Origin: an uncultured Lachnospiraceae bacterium
GTDB taxonomy: Bacteria; Bacillota; Clostridia; Lachnospirales; Lachnospiraceae
Assembly: GCA_910585345.1 (NCBI GenBank)
Contig: CAJUDS010000007.1
Location: 54,546 to 118,545 of the forward strand
Reading direction: 5' to 3'
Length of the DNA: 64,000 nt
Shown here: positions 33,415 through 41,453 of the stretch, piece by piece
Numbering within the stretch: position 1 is the first letter of the stretch
Layout of the letters: each line of letters begins with the position of its first letter
Program-made: the position numbers and the translations under genes
The notes under the pieces: generated by a model
Database searches by the model: none
Told to the model about the DNA's origin: nothing
The model's input: the letters and a program-made list of their open reading frames with translations, nothing else

Positions 33415-34314
33415 ATGATTGATTTACACATGCACAGCAGATATAGCAACGACGGGGAATTTACGCCGCGGGAACTGGTGGAAAAATGCACAGCCCAGGG
33501 TATCCGCATGATGTCGGTTACCGATCACAACTGTGTCCGCGCCAATACGGAGGCCATAGCCTCAGCAAAAGAAAACGGAATTGCCTATCTGACCGGAATT
33601 GAAATAGACTGCACATACGAAACTATGAATTTTCATATGCTTGGATATGGTATCGACTATGTCTCATCCGATTTTGACGCAATCGAAAAACACGTCAGGG
33701 AACAGGGCGCAGAAGTTTCCCTGAAAATGCTTGCGAAAACACAGGAACTGGGATTTCATGTGACGGAAAACGAAATGTGGCATCTGTCAAAGGACAGCTA
33801 CTGGCCGGAGACATGGACCGGAGAAATGTTTGCGGAAGCGCTTCTGTCAAAACCGGAATATACGGACCATCCCCTCCTGCTGCCATACCGCAGCGGCGGA
33901 AAAAGAAGCGACAACCCTTATGTAAACTTTTATTGGGATTTTTATGCGCAGGGAAAACCGTGCTGCGCAGAAATCCGCTATCCCGCAATGGCAGAAATCA
34001 TTGACATCATTCACAGCAATAACGGACTCGCCGTACTGGCACATCCGTATGCCAATCTAAGAGGAAATCATGACATCCTGGAGCGGATCATAAGTCTTGG
34101 CATCGACGGAATCGAAGCGTACAGCAGTTATCATTCTCCCATCCAGGCAGACAATACCGCGCTTGCCGCCGGGCAGCATCATTTGTTTACAACCTGTGGC
34201 AGTGATTTTCATGGCAAAACAAAGCCCGCCATCCGTTTGGGCATGCATGGCTGTCCGCCTGAAAGGGAAGAAATGCCGCAACACGAAAAGCTCTATGAAA
34301 AAGCGCTGCAGTAA
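33415..34314 (+). CDS. PHP-domain metal-dependent phosphoesterase
   Basis: This 299-residue protein has the four PHP motifs: DLHMHSRYSNDG at the start, SVTDHNCV near residue 40, LAVLAHPYANLRG and CGSDFHGKTKP near the end. The His and Asp residues bind a trinuclear metal centre. Relatives hydrolyse phosphate esters such as 3',5'-nucleotides or histidinol phosphate; the substrate here is not known. AAAGGAG precedes the ATG. It is convergent with the flavodoxin-like gene, 9 bp away. Confidence 0.88.
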   Translation: MIDLHMHSRYSNDGEFTPRELVEKCTAQGIRMMSVTDHNCVRANTEAIASAKENGIAYLTGIEIDCTYETMNFHMLGYGIDYVSSDFDAIEKHVREQGAEVSLKMLAKTQELGFHVTENEMWHLSKDSYWPETWTGEMFAEALLSKPEYTDHPLLLPYRSGGKRSDNPYVNFYWDFYAQGKPCCAEIRYPAMAEIIDIIHSNNGLAVLAHPYANLRGNHDILERIISLGIDGIEAYSSYHSPIQADNTALAAGQHHLFTTCGSDFHGKTKPAIRLGMHGCPPEREEMPQHEKLYEKALQ

Positions 34315-34323
34315 CAGACCGGA

Positions 34324-34941
34324 TTACCGGATAAAATGTGTGTAGACGCGCTCTTCCTTTTCCGGCAGGCCGTAAGCCTCCTTCCCCAGCGCGATGCTTT
34401 TCATCAAAAAGCTCATATTTTCAGCCAGTACACGCATCGTCTGCAGACCTTCCGCATCCTGCTGCGCTTCCCCCACTGCTCTGCCGTGAATGCTGTTCCA
34501 GTACTGGCTGGAAGCAACCGGCATCCCGCTGATTGTAAAATATTTGTTCAGCTCATCAAAGGTGGCCGACAGTCCGCCCCTTCTCGCGGCCGTCACACAA
34601 GCCCCCACCTTCATCGTTTTATCAAAGTGTGTGCTGTAAAACAATCTGTCCAGAAATGCCACCAACGTTGCATTGGCCGACGCATAGTAAACCGGACTTC
34701 CCACTACCAGTCCGTCACATTCCTCAAACAGAGGCGCCGCTTCATTGACTGCGTCGTCAAACACGCATTTCCCGTTGCGGCCGCAGCTCCCACAGGCGAT
34801 GCAGCCTCTGACTGCCTGCGCGCCCACCTGTATCATCTTTGTTGCAATCCCATTTTTTTCGAACACTTTCTGCATCTCCTGCAGCGCAATATAAGTGTTG
34901 CCCTGTGCATGGGGAGAACCATTCACCATCAGTACCTTCAT
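34324..34941 (-). CDS. NAD(P)H-dependent flavodoxin-like oxidoreductase with Cys cluster
   Basis: The 205-residue protein starts with the FMN-binding loop VNGSPHAQGNTYIAL and has a second flavin contact VVGSPVYYASANATLVAF. The motif CIACGSCGRNGKC near residue 48 is the iron-sulfur or disulfide signature common in these iron-sulfur flavoproteins. It probably moves electrons to small acceptors. The ATG at 34941 follows AAAGGA; an earlier codon at 34950 is less likely. Confidence 0.88.
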   Translation of the reverse strand: MKVLMVNGSPHAQGNTYIALQEMQKVFEKNGIATKMIQVGAQAVRGCIACGSCGRNGKCVFDDAVNEAAPLFEECDGLVVGSPVYYASANATLVAFLDRLFYSTHFDKTMKVGACVTAARRGGLSATFDELNKYFTISGMPVASSQYWNSIHGRAVGEAQQDAEGLQTMRVLAENMSFLMKSIALGKEAYGLPEKEERVYTHFIR

Positions 34942-35050
34942 TCCTATCATCCTTTCTATTTCCCATCCACCTGCTTACGGTTTCTTTCTTTTTTATCATA
35001 CATGCCCGGCCGACCTGCCGTCAAGCGCCATATGCCTTACACCAGGATAA

Positions 35051-35320
35051 ACGCATATATTAACATTTTAGGAACATGCAGAATCGGTTATCGTGGGCAC
35101 TGCCCGGCATAATTTCTGTGTGTACGCCGGGCAGGAAAGATAGCATTTTCTAATAGTCCGCGCGTGTTGTTCCGGGGGCTGCGACGCAGACGGACCGGAC
35201 GCGCCATCCGGGCGCGGGCGGCCTTTTCCGGACCTCCCTGTCCGGAAACTGCTGTCTGTGGGCGGACAATAAGAAAATGCTATCTTTCCTGCAAAGTCGC
35301 ACGCACAGAGATTTATGCCT
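35051..35320. repeat. Dispersed intergenic repeat with long inverted arms (copy C)
   Basis: The left arm (35051-35160) contains the TTAACATTTT lead and the TGCCCGGC/GCCGGGCA hairpin (35101-35133), then GGAAAGATAGCATTTTCTAA. The right arm (about 35258-35320) repeats this in reverse, so the whole can fold as a long hairpin. The GC-rich family-2 module (35181-35254) forms the top. No protein fits this structure. Confidence 0.75.
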
Positions 35321-35407
35321 GACAGCTTCTGCAGAAATGCCGAAAATACAAGGGAAAGAAACGCTCTTTTTCGTGGTGAGTGTTTCATTTTACGGAAACA
35401 TTTTTAC

Positions 35408-35467
35408 ATGGGCGCTCACTACGGCTGTCACACAAATGTTTATCATTTGTTCATTCATGCGTTTGTC
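35408..35467 (+). repeat. 60-bp sequence with an identical inverted copy at 48560-48619
   Basis: All 60 bases match the reverse complement of 48560-48619. It contains ACAAATG and CATTTGT as a small inverted repeat. In both places it lies beside a family-1 element, so it may belong to the same mobile unit. Confidence 0.8.
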
Positions 35468-35504
35468 ATGGCCTTACACAATACCCGCCGCCATCCGGCG
35501 CTCC

Positions 35505-36920
35505 TCAAAAGCGTATCGGTTCCACTGACTCGTCAAGCGGCTGCATTTCATATTCCGGAAGGTTATCCAGCAGTTCTTCAAGGCACAGTCCTGTACTGTA
35601 TACTACGTCATGCGCCAGCATAATTACTTTTTTGCGTCCAAGCGTCGTCTCCACGCCATTGGCAGCCAGCTCTTCCGGCTCCGCGTCCCCCAGCGCATCT
35701 TCCAGACTGGCATTCCAGTCGTAATAGATATAGCCCCGGTCCGTCATTTCCTCTATGATTTTCCCGCTTACATTTTTATTATAGCTGTTTCTGCTTCCGC
35801 CGGGAAAACGGAACAGCTTCACATCTACACCCGTCACCTCGTACACCGTCTGGCGCGCCGCTTCAAAATCTGCAATGTAGCTGTCCACACTTGCATAGAC
35901 TTTCTCATAGTCGTGGGTATCACAGTGGATACCGATGGTATGTCCCTCGGCTACGATACGGCGTGCCATCTCCGGATGCTTTCTCACATTTTCCCCGACG
36001 AGGAAAAAAGTCGCATGAATCCCACGCTCCTTCAGAATATCCAATACTCTGCCTGTGTTTTCCGCAGACGGTCCGTCGTCAAAAGTCAGGTACATCGTCT
36101 TCGGCTGGAAGTAATATTCAATCCCCTGCACGATTCCGGCGGCAATCTGTTCCTGATATTCGTCCGTCGTCAACCGCGCCCGCTCCCCGGCATTGGACAA
36201 AAATCCTGTTTCGATCAGGCAGGCCGGCATCCGTGTCTTTCCCGTTACGTGGAAATCGGCGTCTCCCCGCAGCTCCCGTTCCACAGTTTCGGCTTTTCTT
36301 GCCGTCTGCTGCCGCAAGAGCTGCGCCAGCCTTTTGTTGTCCCGCAGCGTATCCGTGCCTTCGTACCATACTTCCATGCCGCTTACCTCTTCGTCCTCGG
36401 AAGCGTTCTGGTGGATACTCACATAAATATCCGCACGCGCTGCATTCGCCATTCTCACCCGGTCCTCTTTCGCCACATAGGTATCGTCTTCCCGCGCCAT
36501 AATGACTTCATATCCCAGCGCTTCCAGTTTATCACGTACCCGCTTTGCAATGGCCAGATTTATGTTTTTCTCCTGTATACCGGCCCTTTCACAGCCTTCA
36601 TCTTCTCCGCCGTGACCTGCGTCGATAAACACAACCGGTATATCCGACGGCTCAATCAGCATTCCCGCCGCTCTCAGCTCGCTGACCATCCCATCCATCG
36701 CATATCCTTTCAGGGCAGCGCCCGGGCTTTTCTCCAAAGGCACCTGCTTTGATGCTGCAGACACCTGAAGAACAGGCAGATGCCGCAGCAGAAAAACGCC
36801 CAGACAGACAAGAAACACCGCTGCCGCCACAGACAAGATACGCTTCGTGATTCTGTTCCTCTTTTTTCTTCTTCTGCTGCGGCGCCTGTCGTGTCTCAAA
36901 TGCGTTTTTCTCCGGTACAT
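35505..36920 (-). CDS. Fusion of N-acetylmuramoyl-L-alanine amidase and polysaccharide deacetylase
   Basis: The 471-residue membrane-anchored protein has a very basic N-terminus and one membrane segment (about residues 27-48). An Amidase_3 domain follows (FIDAGHGGEDEG, SIHQNAS and LIETGFLSN carry zinc ligands and the catalytic Glu), then a NodB deacetylase domain (YLTFDDGPS, HCDTHDY, FRFPGGSRN, MLAHD). Both act on peptidoglycan outside the membrane: one cuts the stem peptide, the other removes acetyl groups. The ATG at 36920 follows GGAGAGGAG; upstream codons lack such a site. Upstream lie six 11-bp direct repeats (37013-37078). Confidence 0.9.
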   Translation of the reverse strand: MYRRKTHLRHDRRRSRRRKKRNRITKRILSVAAAVFLVCLGVFLLRHLPVLQVSAASKQVPLEKSPGAALKGYAMDGMVSELRAAGMLIEPSDIPVVFIDAGHGGEDEGCERAGIQEKNINLAIAKRVRDKLEALGYEVIMAREDDTYVAKEDRVRMANAARADIYVSIHQNASEDEEVSGMEVWYEGTDTLRDNKRLAQLLRQQTARKAETVERELRGDADFHVTGKTRMPACLIETGFLSNAGERARLTTDEYQEQIAAGIVQGIEYYFQPKTMYLTFDDGPSAENTGRVLDILKERGIHATFFLVGENVRKHPEMARRIVAEGHTIGIHCDTHDYEKVYASVDSYIADFEAARQTVYEVTGVDVKLFRFPGGSRNSYNKNVSGKIIEEMTDRGYIYYDWNASLEDALGDAEPEELAANGVETTLGRKKVIMLAHDVVYSTGLCLEELLDNLPEYEMQPLDESVEPIRF

Positions 36921-37012
36921 TCTATGATACTCCTCTCCTGTCATTGCACAACCCCAAAGGGATCTCACAAACGACAACGCTTTGACGTTTGTGACAATTC
37001 CAGAATACACAG

Positions 37013-37078
37013 ACGCAGCATCAGAATATCATCATTTTTGTATCAGATTTTCATCATTTTTGCATCATTTTTGCATCA
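37013..37078 (-). promoter_or_regulatory. Six 11-bp-phased direct repeats, candidate response-regulator binding site
   Basis: On the minus strand the units are TGATGCAAAAA (twice), TGATGAAAATC, TGATACAAAAA, TGATGATATTC and TGATGCTGCGT, each exactly 11 bp and contiguous. OmpR/PhoB-family regulators bind direct repeats at 11-bp spacing, one per helical turn. The cluster lies 93-158 bp upstream of the amidase-deacetylase start and just after the two-component operon. Confidence 0.6.
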
Positions 37079-37101
37079 TCCTTCCGCACCGGAAACCCTT
37101 A

Positions 37102-37932
37102 TCACTTCGAAATCTTGAGAAACAGCTCATTGATTCCCTCATAAAATCCTACCGTCACTACGGTGCTTTCCTCCCCCATGCCCGGGAACACATATTTTTT
37201 ATAAAAAGGCGTTGTTTCCAGCAGCGGATTATCCGATTCATACGGCATGGGACTGCCAAGTCCTACATAACGGCTCCACGCATCCGCCACACGGTCCGCA
37301 TCAATATTCTCCCATAAAAGAGGCGTTCTTACATAAAATTCATAAATCTTTCCGTCATCGGCATCAATGTAGGCATCGATCAGCCGATTTTCTTTATTGG
37401 CATTTTTCTGGCTGTTGGACAGGCTTATTTTCCATACTGCGATATTATTTCTCGGTTCCAGCACATCAATGGCAGAATAAAGAGACGCGTCATAGGATGC
37501 CTCTTCCACCTCCCTGATTTCCTCCGGCAGGATACCCGCCTCTTTCAGAGCTTCCAGTCCTGTATTGCATGTCTCATAGATCTGCTCGTTTGTAATCTCC
37601 CCGCCTGAAGGCCCCCTATAATTCACCACAAAAGCGTAGGAACCGTCCAATTCCTCATACTCCACTGTCTGCAGCCCCGTATGTGTCATGGCGTTCTGCT
37701 CACTTTCGGGAAGTATCTGGCTGCTCAGGCAGCGGGAGAGTATGTATAGCTTTTCATTGGCATTCAGCTCATAGCGGTATCCTTCTCCGGCACGCTCTAC
37801 CGTTTCCGCATAGATTTCTCCCATAAGGCTTTTATCCTGATAACGCGCCAGCGCTTCCGGTCCCCAGACAGACAGTATGACAGAACACACCGCCAGCGCA
37901 AGAAAAGCGCCTTCTTTGATCCGATCGTTCAT
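37102..37932 (-). CDS. Membrane-anchored protein of a two-component operon, function unknown
   Basis: The 276-residue protein has an N-terminal hydrophobic segment (about residues 8-29), then an extracytoplasmic domain of mixed alpha/beta character without a recognised family motif. Its start overlaps the histidine-kinase stop by four bases, so it is translated with it. It may be a signalling partner or target outside the membrane. I do not recognise a fold. Confidence 0.75.
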   Translation of the reverse strand: MNDRIKEGAFLALAVCSVILSVWGPEALARYQDKSLMGEIYAETVERAGEGYRYELNANEKLYILSRCLSSQILPESEQNAMTHTGLQTVEYEELDGSYAFVVNYRGPSGGEITNEQIYETCNTGLEALKEAGILPEEIREVEEASYDASLYSAIDVLEPRNNIAVWKISLSNSQKNANKENRLIDAYIDADDGKIYEFYVRTPLLWENIDADRVADAWSRYVGLGSPMPYESDNPLLETTPFYKKYVFPGMGEESTVVTVGFYEGINELFLKISK

Positions 37933-39650
37933 TCCGGCTTCTTCGCTCCTCTCTCTCCCTGCAGGCTGGCGACGCCATCTGCCCTCTGCTGCTCTTCTTG
38001 CGCAGGCTGTTGCTTACCATCCTGTATCTGCCCTCCCGCGGTCTGCGCCTTTGATGGTTCTTTTGCCTGCTGCCCTGCGGTCTGCGCCTCCAATAATTCC
38101 TGTGCCTGCTGCCCCGCGGTCTGCGCTCCCGGCTGTTCCTGTATCTGCCCTCCCGCAGACCGCTGCGCCGTCCTGATCGGTTTCATCCGCCGGGCGCCCG
38201 GCTGCCGTTTGTGCGGGCCCGGCCTTCTGACCGTTTGTCCGGACGCTGTGCCTGCCTCTCCGGGAAGCACAAAGCTGAAACAGGATCCCTCCCCGGCCCT
38301 GCTTTCAATCCGCAGCTCGCTGTGATGGATTTTCAATATTTCCACACAAAGCGCAAGGCCCAGGCCTGCGCCGTTTTTACTCCTTGCACGGGATTTATCC
38401 ACCATATAAAACGCCTTTGTAATCTTGCGCTGTTCTTTCTCCGGAATACCGATTCCGTAATCCCTGACGGCAAAACGGTAACCGCCATCCAGCGCAGAGC
38501 CGCTCACCTCAATACGCCCGCCCGGTTCCGACGCTTTGCAGGCATTGTCAATTAAATTGACAAGCACCGTTTTAATCAGGTTGACCTCCGCAAGAATCTC
38601 TCCTTTTTCACAGCGAAAACAAAACGCCATGTCTCTTGCGCCTGTAAACATATCCTTTAAATACTCAAACACCGTCTCCGCGGGAATCCTCTGCAGATCC
38701 GGTTCGGTTTTTCCGGCAACAAAAATGTCCAACAGGCGGAAAGACATGGCTTCCAGCCTTTTTCCCTCCGTATAAATATAATTTGCGGACATAAAACTGT
38801 TTTCCTCATCCAGTTTATGGGAACGCAGCATATCCGCATAGCCGATAATTGCCGTCAGCGGCGTTTTCAGTTCATGGGCAAAAGCGCCCATAAACTCTTC
38901 CCGGGCCTCAATTTCTTCCTTCAGCCTTTCAATGTTTTTCTCCAACGCTTTGGCCATTTTATTAAAATCCCGCGTCAACTGTCCCAGTTCATCCCGGCTG
39001 ACCTGTTTCGCCCGATAGGCATAGTCTCCCGCCGCCATCCGCTTGGCCGCCCTCGTCAGCAGCCGCACAGGTTTGGTCATAAAAGAAGAAATAAAATGCA
39101 TGATCAGCATGGCAATCACCAGCACCACAAGCATCACCTGACGGTACAGGGAAAAACCCATAGCACGCTCCGTAAACACTTCCGAAACATCCTTCATCAT
39201 TTCCAGATAGAGTATACGGTCCAGTGCATTGACAGAAATCGCGGTATGTATAAAATATCTGCCTCCGTTTTCAATGACACAGTAGGACTTCATGTTTTCT
39301 CCGGTCTGCGCAAGCAGCCCGTCGTCCGCCGCAAACCCTTCGCTCGCATACAACACCTTTTTCTGCTCATTGGAAATCCGCAGAAGACGGCTCGTTCCCC
39401 TTCCTCCCGTTTCCAAGTTGGAGGCGATCTCCTCCACAGTGCTGTCCGGCAGCATTCCATATTTGGCCGGCACACTGAGAGCCGCCGTCTCAAACGCAAA
39501 GCGCAGGATACTGCTCTCATCCTGCGCCTGTCCCACCTCGCGCGCCAATGACATTTCAAACACATAATTCACCAGATAATAGCCCGAAAAGCCAAGCGCC
39601 AGCGCCACGACAATCATCATCCACAGCAACAGTTTCAACGAAAATTTCAT
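37929..39650 (-). CDS. Sensor histidine kinase with HAMP domain and a repeat-bearing tail
   Basis: The 573-residue kinase has two membrane segments (about 5-27 and 170-192) around an extracytoplasmic sensor, a HAMP domain (KPVRLLTRAAKRMAAGDYAY), and a phosphoacceptor His in FAHELKTPL. The ATPase domain shows LVNLIDNACKAS, DYGIGIP and GAGLGLALC. The last 110 residues are Gln/Ala-rich with three 13-residue repeats and are not part of the usual kinase core. It overlaps the response regulator and the downstream gene by four bases each. Confidence 0.93.
   Translation of the reverse strand: MKFSLKLLLWMMIVVALALGFSGYYLVNYVFEMSLAREVGQAQDESSILRFAFETAALSVPAKYGMLPDSTVEEIASNLETGGRGTSRLLRISNEQKKVLYASEGFAADDGLLAQTGENMKSYCVIENGGRYFIHTAISVNALDRILYLEMMKDVSEVFTERAMGFSLYRQVMLVVLVIAMLIMHFISSFMTKPVRLLTRAAKRMAAGDYAYRAKQVSRDELGQLTRDFNKMAKALEKNIERLKEEIEAREEFMGAFAHELKTPLTAIIGYADMLRSHKLDEENSFMSANYIYTEGKRLEAMSFRLLDIFVAGKTEPDLQRIPAETVFEYLKDMFTGARDMAFCFRCEKGEILAEVNLIKTVLVNLIDNACKASEPGGRIEVSGSALDGGYRFAVRDYGIGIPEKEQRKITKAFYMVDKSRARSKNGAGLGLALCVEILKIHHSELRIESRAGEGSCFSFVLPGEAGTASGQTVRRPGPHKRQPGARRMKPIRTAQRSAGGQIQEQPGAQTAGQQAQELLEAQTAGQQAKEPSKAQTAGGQIQDGKQQPAQEEQQRADGVASLQGERGAKKPE
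38028..38144 (-). repeat. 39-bp in-frame tandem repeats in the kinase tail
   Basis: Three 39-bp units encode 13-residue repeats ending in AQTA (GQQAQELLEAQTA, GQQAKEPSKAQTA and GGQIQEQPGAQTA). A partial fourth follows. Copy number may vary between strains without shifting the frame. Confidence 0.8.
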
Positions 39651-40306
39651 TCAGATACCTCTAGGCGGTAGCCAACCTTGTACACTGCCACCAGGCTGTG
39701 CTCCCATCCAAGCTTTTTACGCAGCCGCTGGACGTGCAGATCCAGTGTACGGCTGTCTCCATAGTATTCCTCTTCCCACACCTTTTCGTAAAGCGTCTCC
39801 CGGAACAGCGCTACATTTTTATTCCTGATAAACAATACCAGCAGGCCGAATTCTTTATTGGTCAGCGTTACCGGCCGACCGGCTTTCGTTACCCTGTGGG
39901 CCTCCATATCCACTGTCACATCCCCGGCTTTCAGCTTCTGTTCCGTTTTATTATAACGGCGCAGCACCGCCTCCACTCTGGCCACCAGTTCCACCACATC
40001 AAACGGCTTTACCAGATAATCGTCCGCTCCAAGTTTCAGCCCCTTGACACGATCCTTTACCTCATGTTTCGCCGTAATAAAGATCACCGGAATCCCTAAG
40101 GGCCGTATGTATTCCATGATATCATAGCCGTCCGCACCCGGCAGCATGATATCCAGCAAAATCAAGTCATATGTCTCATTTTCAATCTTATCCAACGCTT
40201 CCAGACCATCCAGCGCCGTGCTGCACTGGTAGCCTGCGGAGGACAGATTCAAATCGATCAAATCGCAAATCGGTTTCTCATCATCCACAATCAATATCTT
40301 AATCAT
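39647..40306 (-). CDS. OmpR-family response regulator
   Basis: The 219-residue protein has a receiver domain (acidic pair at 8-9, phospho-Asp 52 in LLDIMLPG, Lys in FITAKHE) and a winged-helix output domain (LTNKEFGLLVLFIRN, SRTLDLHVQRLRKKLG). It is the cognate partner of the downstream kinase by overlap. It may bind the 11-bp direct repeats at 37013-37078, which would link its signal to the wall amidase-deacetylase gene. Confidence 0.93.
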   Translation of the reverse strand: MIKILIVDDEKPICDLIDLNLSSAGYQCSTALDGLEALDKIENETYDLILLDIMLPGADGYDIMEYIRPLGIPVIFITAKHEVKDRVKGLKLGADDYLVKPFDVVELVARVEAVLRRYNKTEQKLKAGDVTVDMEAHRVTKAGRPVTLTNKEFGLLVLFIRNKNVALFRETLYEKVWEEEYYGDSRTLDLHVQRLRKKLGWEHSLVAVYKVGYRLEVSE

Positions 40307-41399
40307 CTTCCGTTTTCCATCCCCAGTATGCCCGCGCCTTTTTAATCAGCGCTTCCATCGTATCATCCTCGCTGCACCGGTACCTTCTCTTAATATCCGT
40401 ATCCGCCGAAAATTCTCCGGTTCTCTGATAATAGACCGAATAATCACTCTCCACAATAATCTGTCCCGCATCGTTTTCATAGCTGTATCTGGCCAGTATG
40501 ACGATATCCTTCAGCCCGTCCCCGTCAATGTCCTGGCAGTTAATTCCTTTGAGCGCATACAGATTGTCATAATTTCCCATCGGCTGCAGACTGGATATGA
40601 TATTACCATCTTCGTTTACCACATAAACCATAAAAATATCAAAGCTGGCTACATGATATACGCCCGGCACGATTTTCAGCCGCCCCAGCTTTCCAAACAT
40701 TCTCGTGTAATACTGCTCGTCAATGATTTTCAGTCCCTTTTCCAGCAGCTCGTCCAGGGTGGTCGCCGTATATAAAAACTCGGTGGAATGCCCGTCTCTG
40801 ACGAAAGCAGTGACCAGCTCCGTGTTTTTATTCATCCCAAAACGGTTAATCTGGTCTGCGATCCGGTAATCTCTGTAAAACCCAGGATTGTCAGCGCTCT
40901 GAAACAGCACGTCGCCGACCCGGTACGGTTTGCCCGCATAAGGACCCGTCACATTCACGCAGGTCGTAAGCAGCACCACGTCCATACGTCCGTCTCTGTT
41001 CAAATCCTCAAATACGATCGCGGCAATGCCCCTGTTTGGCTGTTTCATCTGTCCCTGTATCCGGTTATTCGTCTCAAGCTGGTCTGTTCGGTAGACAATC
41101 CTGCCGTCTCCATCGGCAAAGAACAGCGCCAAACGGGCATATGTCTCATCAAAGGCGGGGATCATCCAGACTTCCCCAAATCCATCCATCACAATCGGAA
41201 AAATCTGGTCTTCCACCACCCGGAATCCGTTTTCTGCAATCTCCGTCCGGTATTCTGCAGCCCCCAGGCGCCCCCTGTATTCCTCATATTGGGCTGATAC
41301 ATTCTCCTTTTCCGTCTCCTCCTGCGCCCATACCCGCAGAAAAGGGCACGACAGCGCCGCCAGACATAACAGCGCCGCCAGAATTCTTCTGTATTTCAA
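40299..41399 (-). CDS. Secreted protein with VCBS/FG-GAP-like segments, first gene of the two-component operon
   Basis: The 366-residue protein has a signal peptide (KYRRILAALLCLAALSCPFL) and then repeats with the DLNRDGRMDVV and DIDGDGLKDIV pattern seen in calcium-binding propeller blades. The best start is a TTG at 41399, placed after AGAGAGGA, which puts the signal peptide at the very N-terminus. Its end overlaps the response-regulator start by 8 bp. It may act as an extracellular sensor or ligand for the kinase. The TTG start is my choice, not certain. Confidence 0.75.
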   Translation of the reverse strand: MKYRRILAALLCLAALSCPFLRVWAQEETEKENVSAQYEEYRGRLGAAEYRTEIAENGFRVVEDQIFPIVMDGFGEVWMIPAFDETYARLALFFADGDGRIVYRTDQLETNNRIQGQMKQPNRGIAAIVFEDLNRDGRMDVVLLTTCVNVTGPYAGKPYRVGDVLFQSADNPGFYRDYRIADQINRFGMNKNTELVTAFVRDGHSTEFLYTATTLDELLEKGLKIIDEQYYTRMFGKLGRLKIVPGVYHVASFDIFMVYVVNEDGNIISSLQPMGNYDNLYALKGINCQDIDGDGLKDIVILARYSYENDAGQIIVESDYSVYYQRTGEFSADTDIKRRYRCSEDDTMEALIKKARAYWGWKTEDD

Positions 41400-41453
41400 A
41401 CGATCCTCTCTTTCTCCATCAGGCAAAGAAGGCAGGCACAACGGTGCGGTAAT

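Noticed and set aside
37013..37078. CRISPR array
   Set aside because: The repeats are 11 bp and contiguous without spacers, and no cas genes are near.
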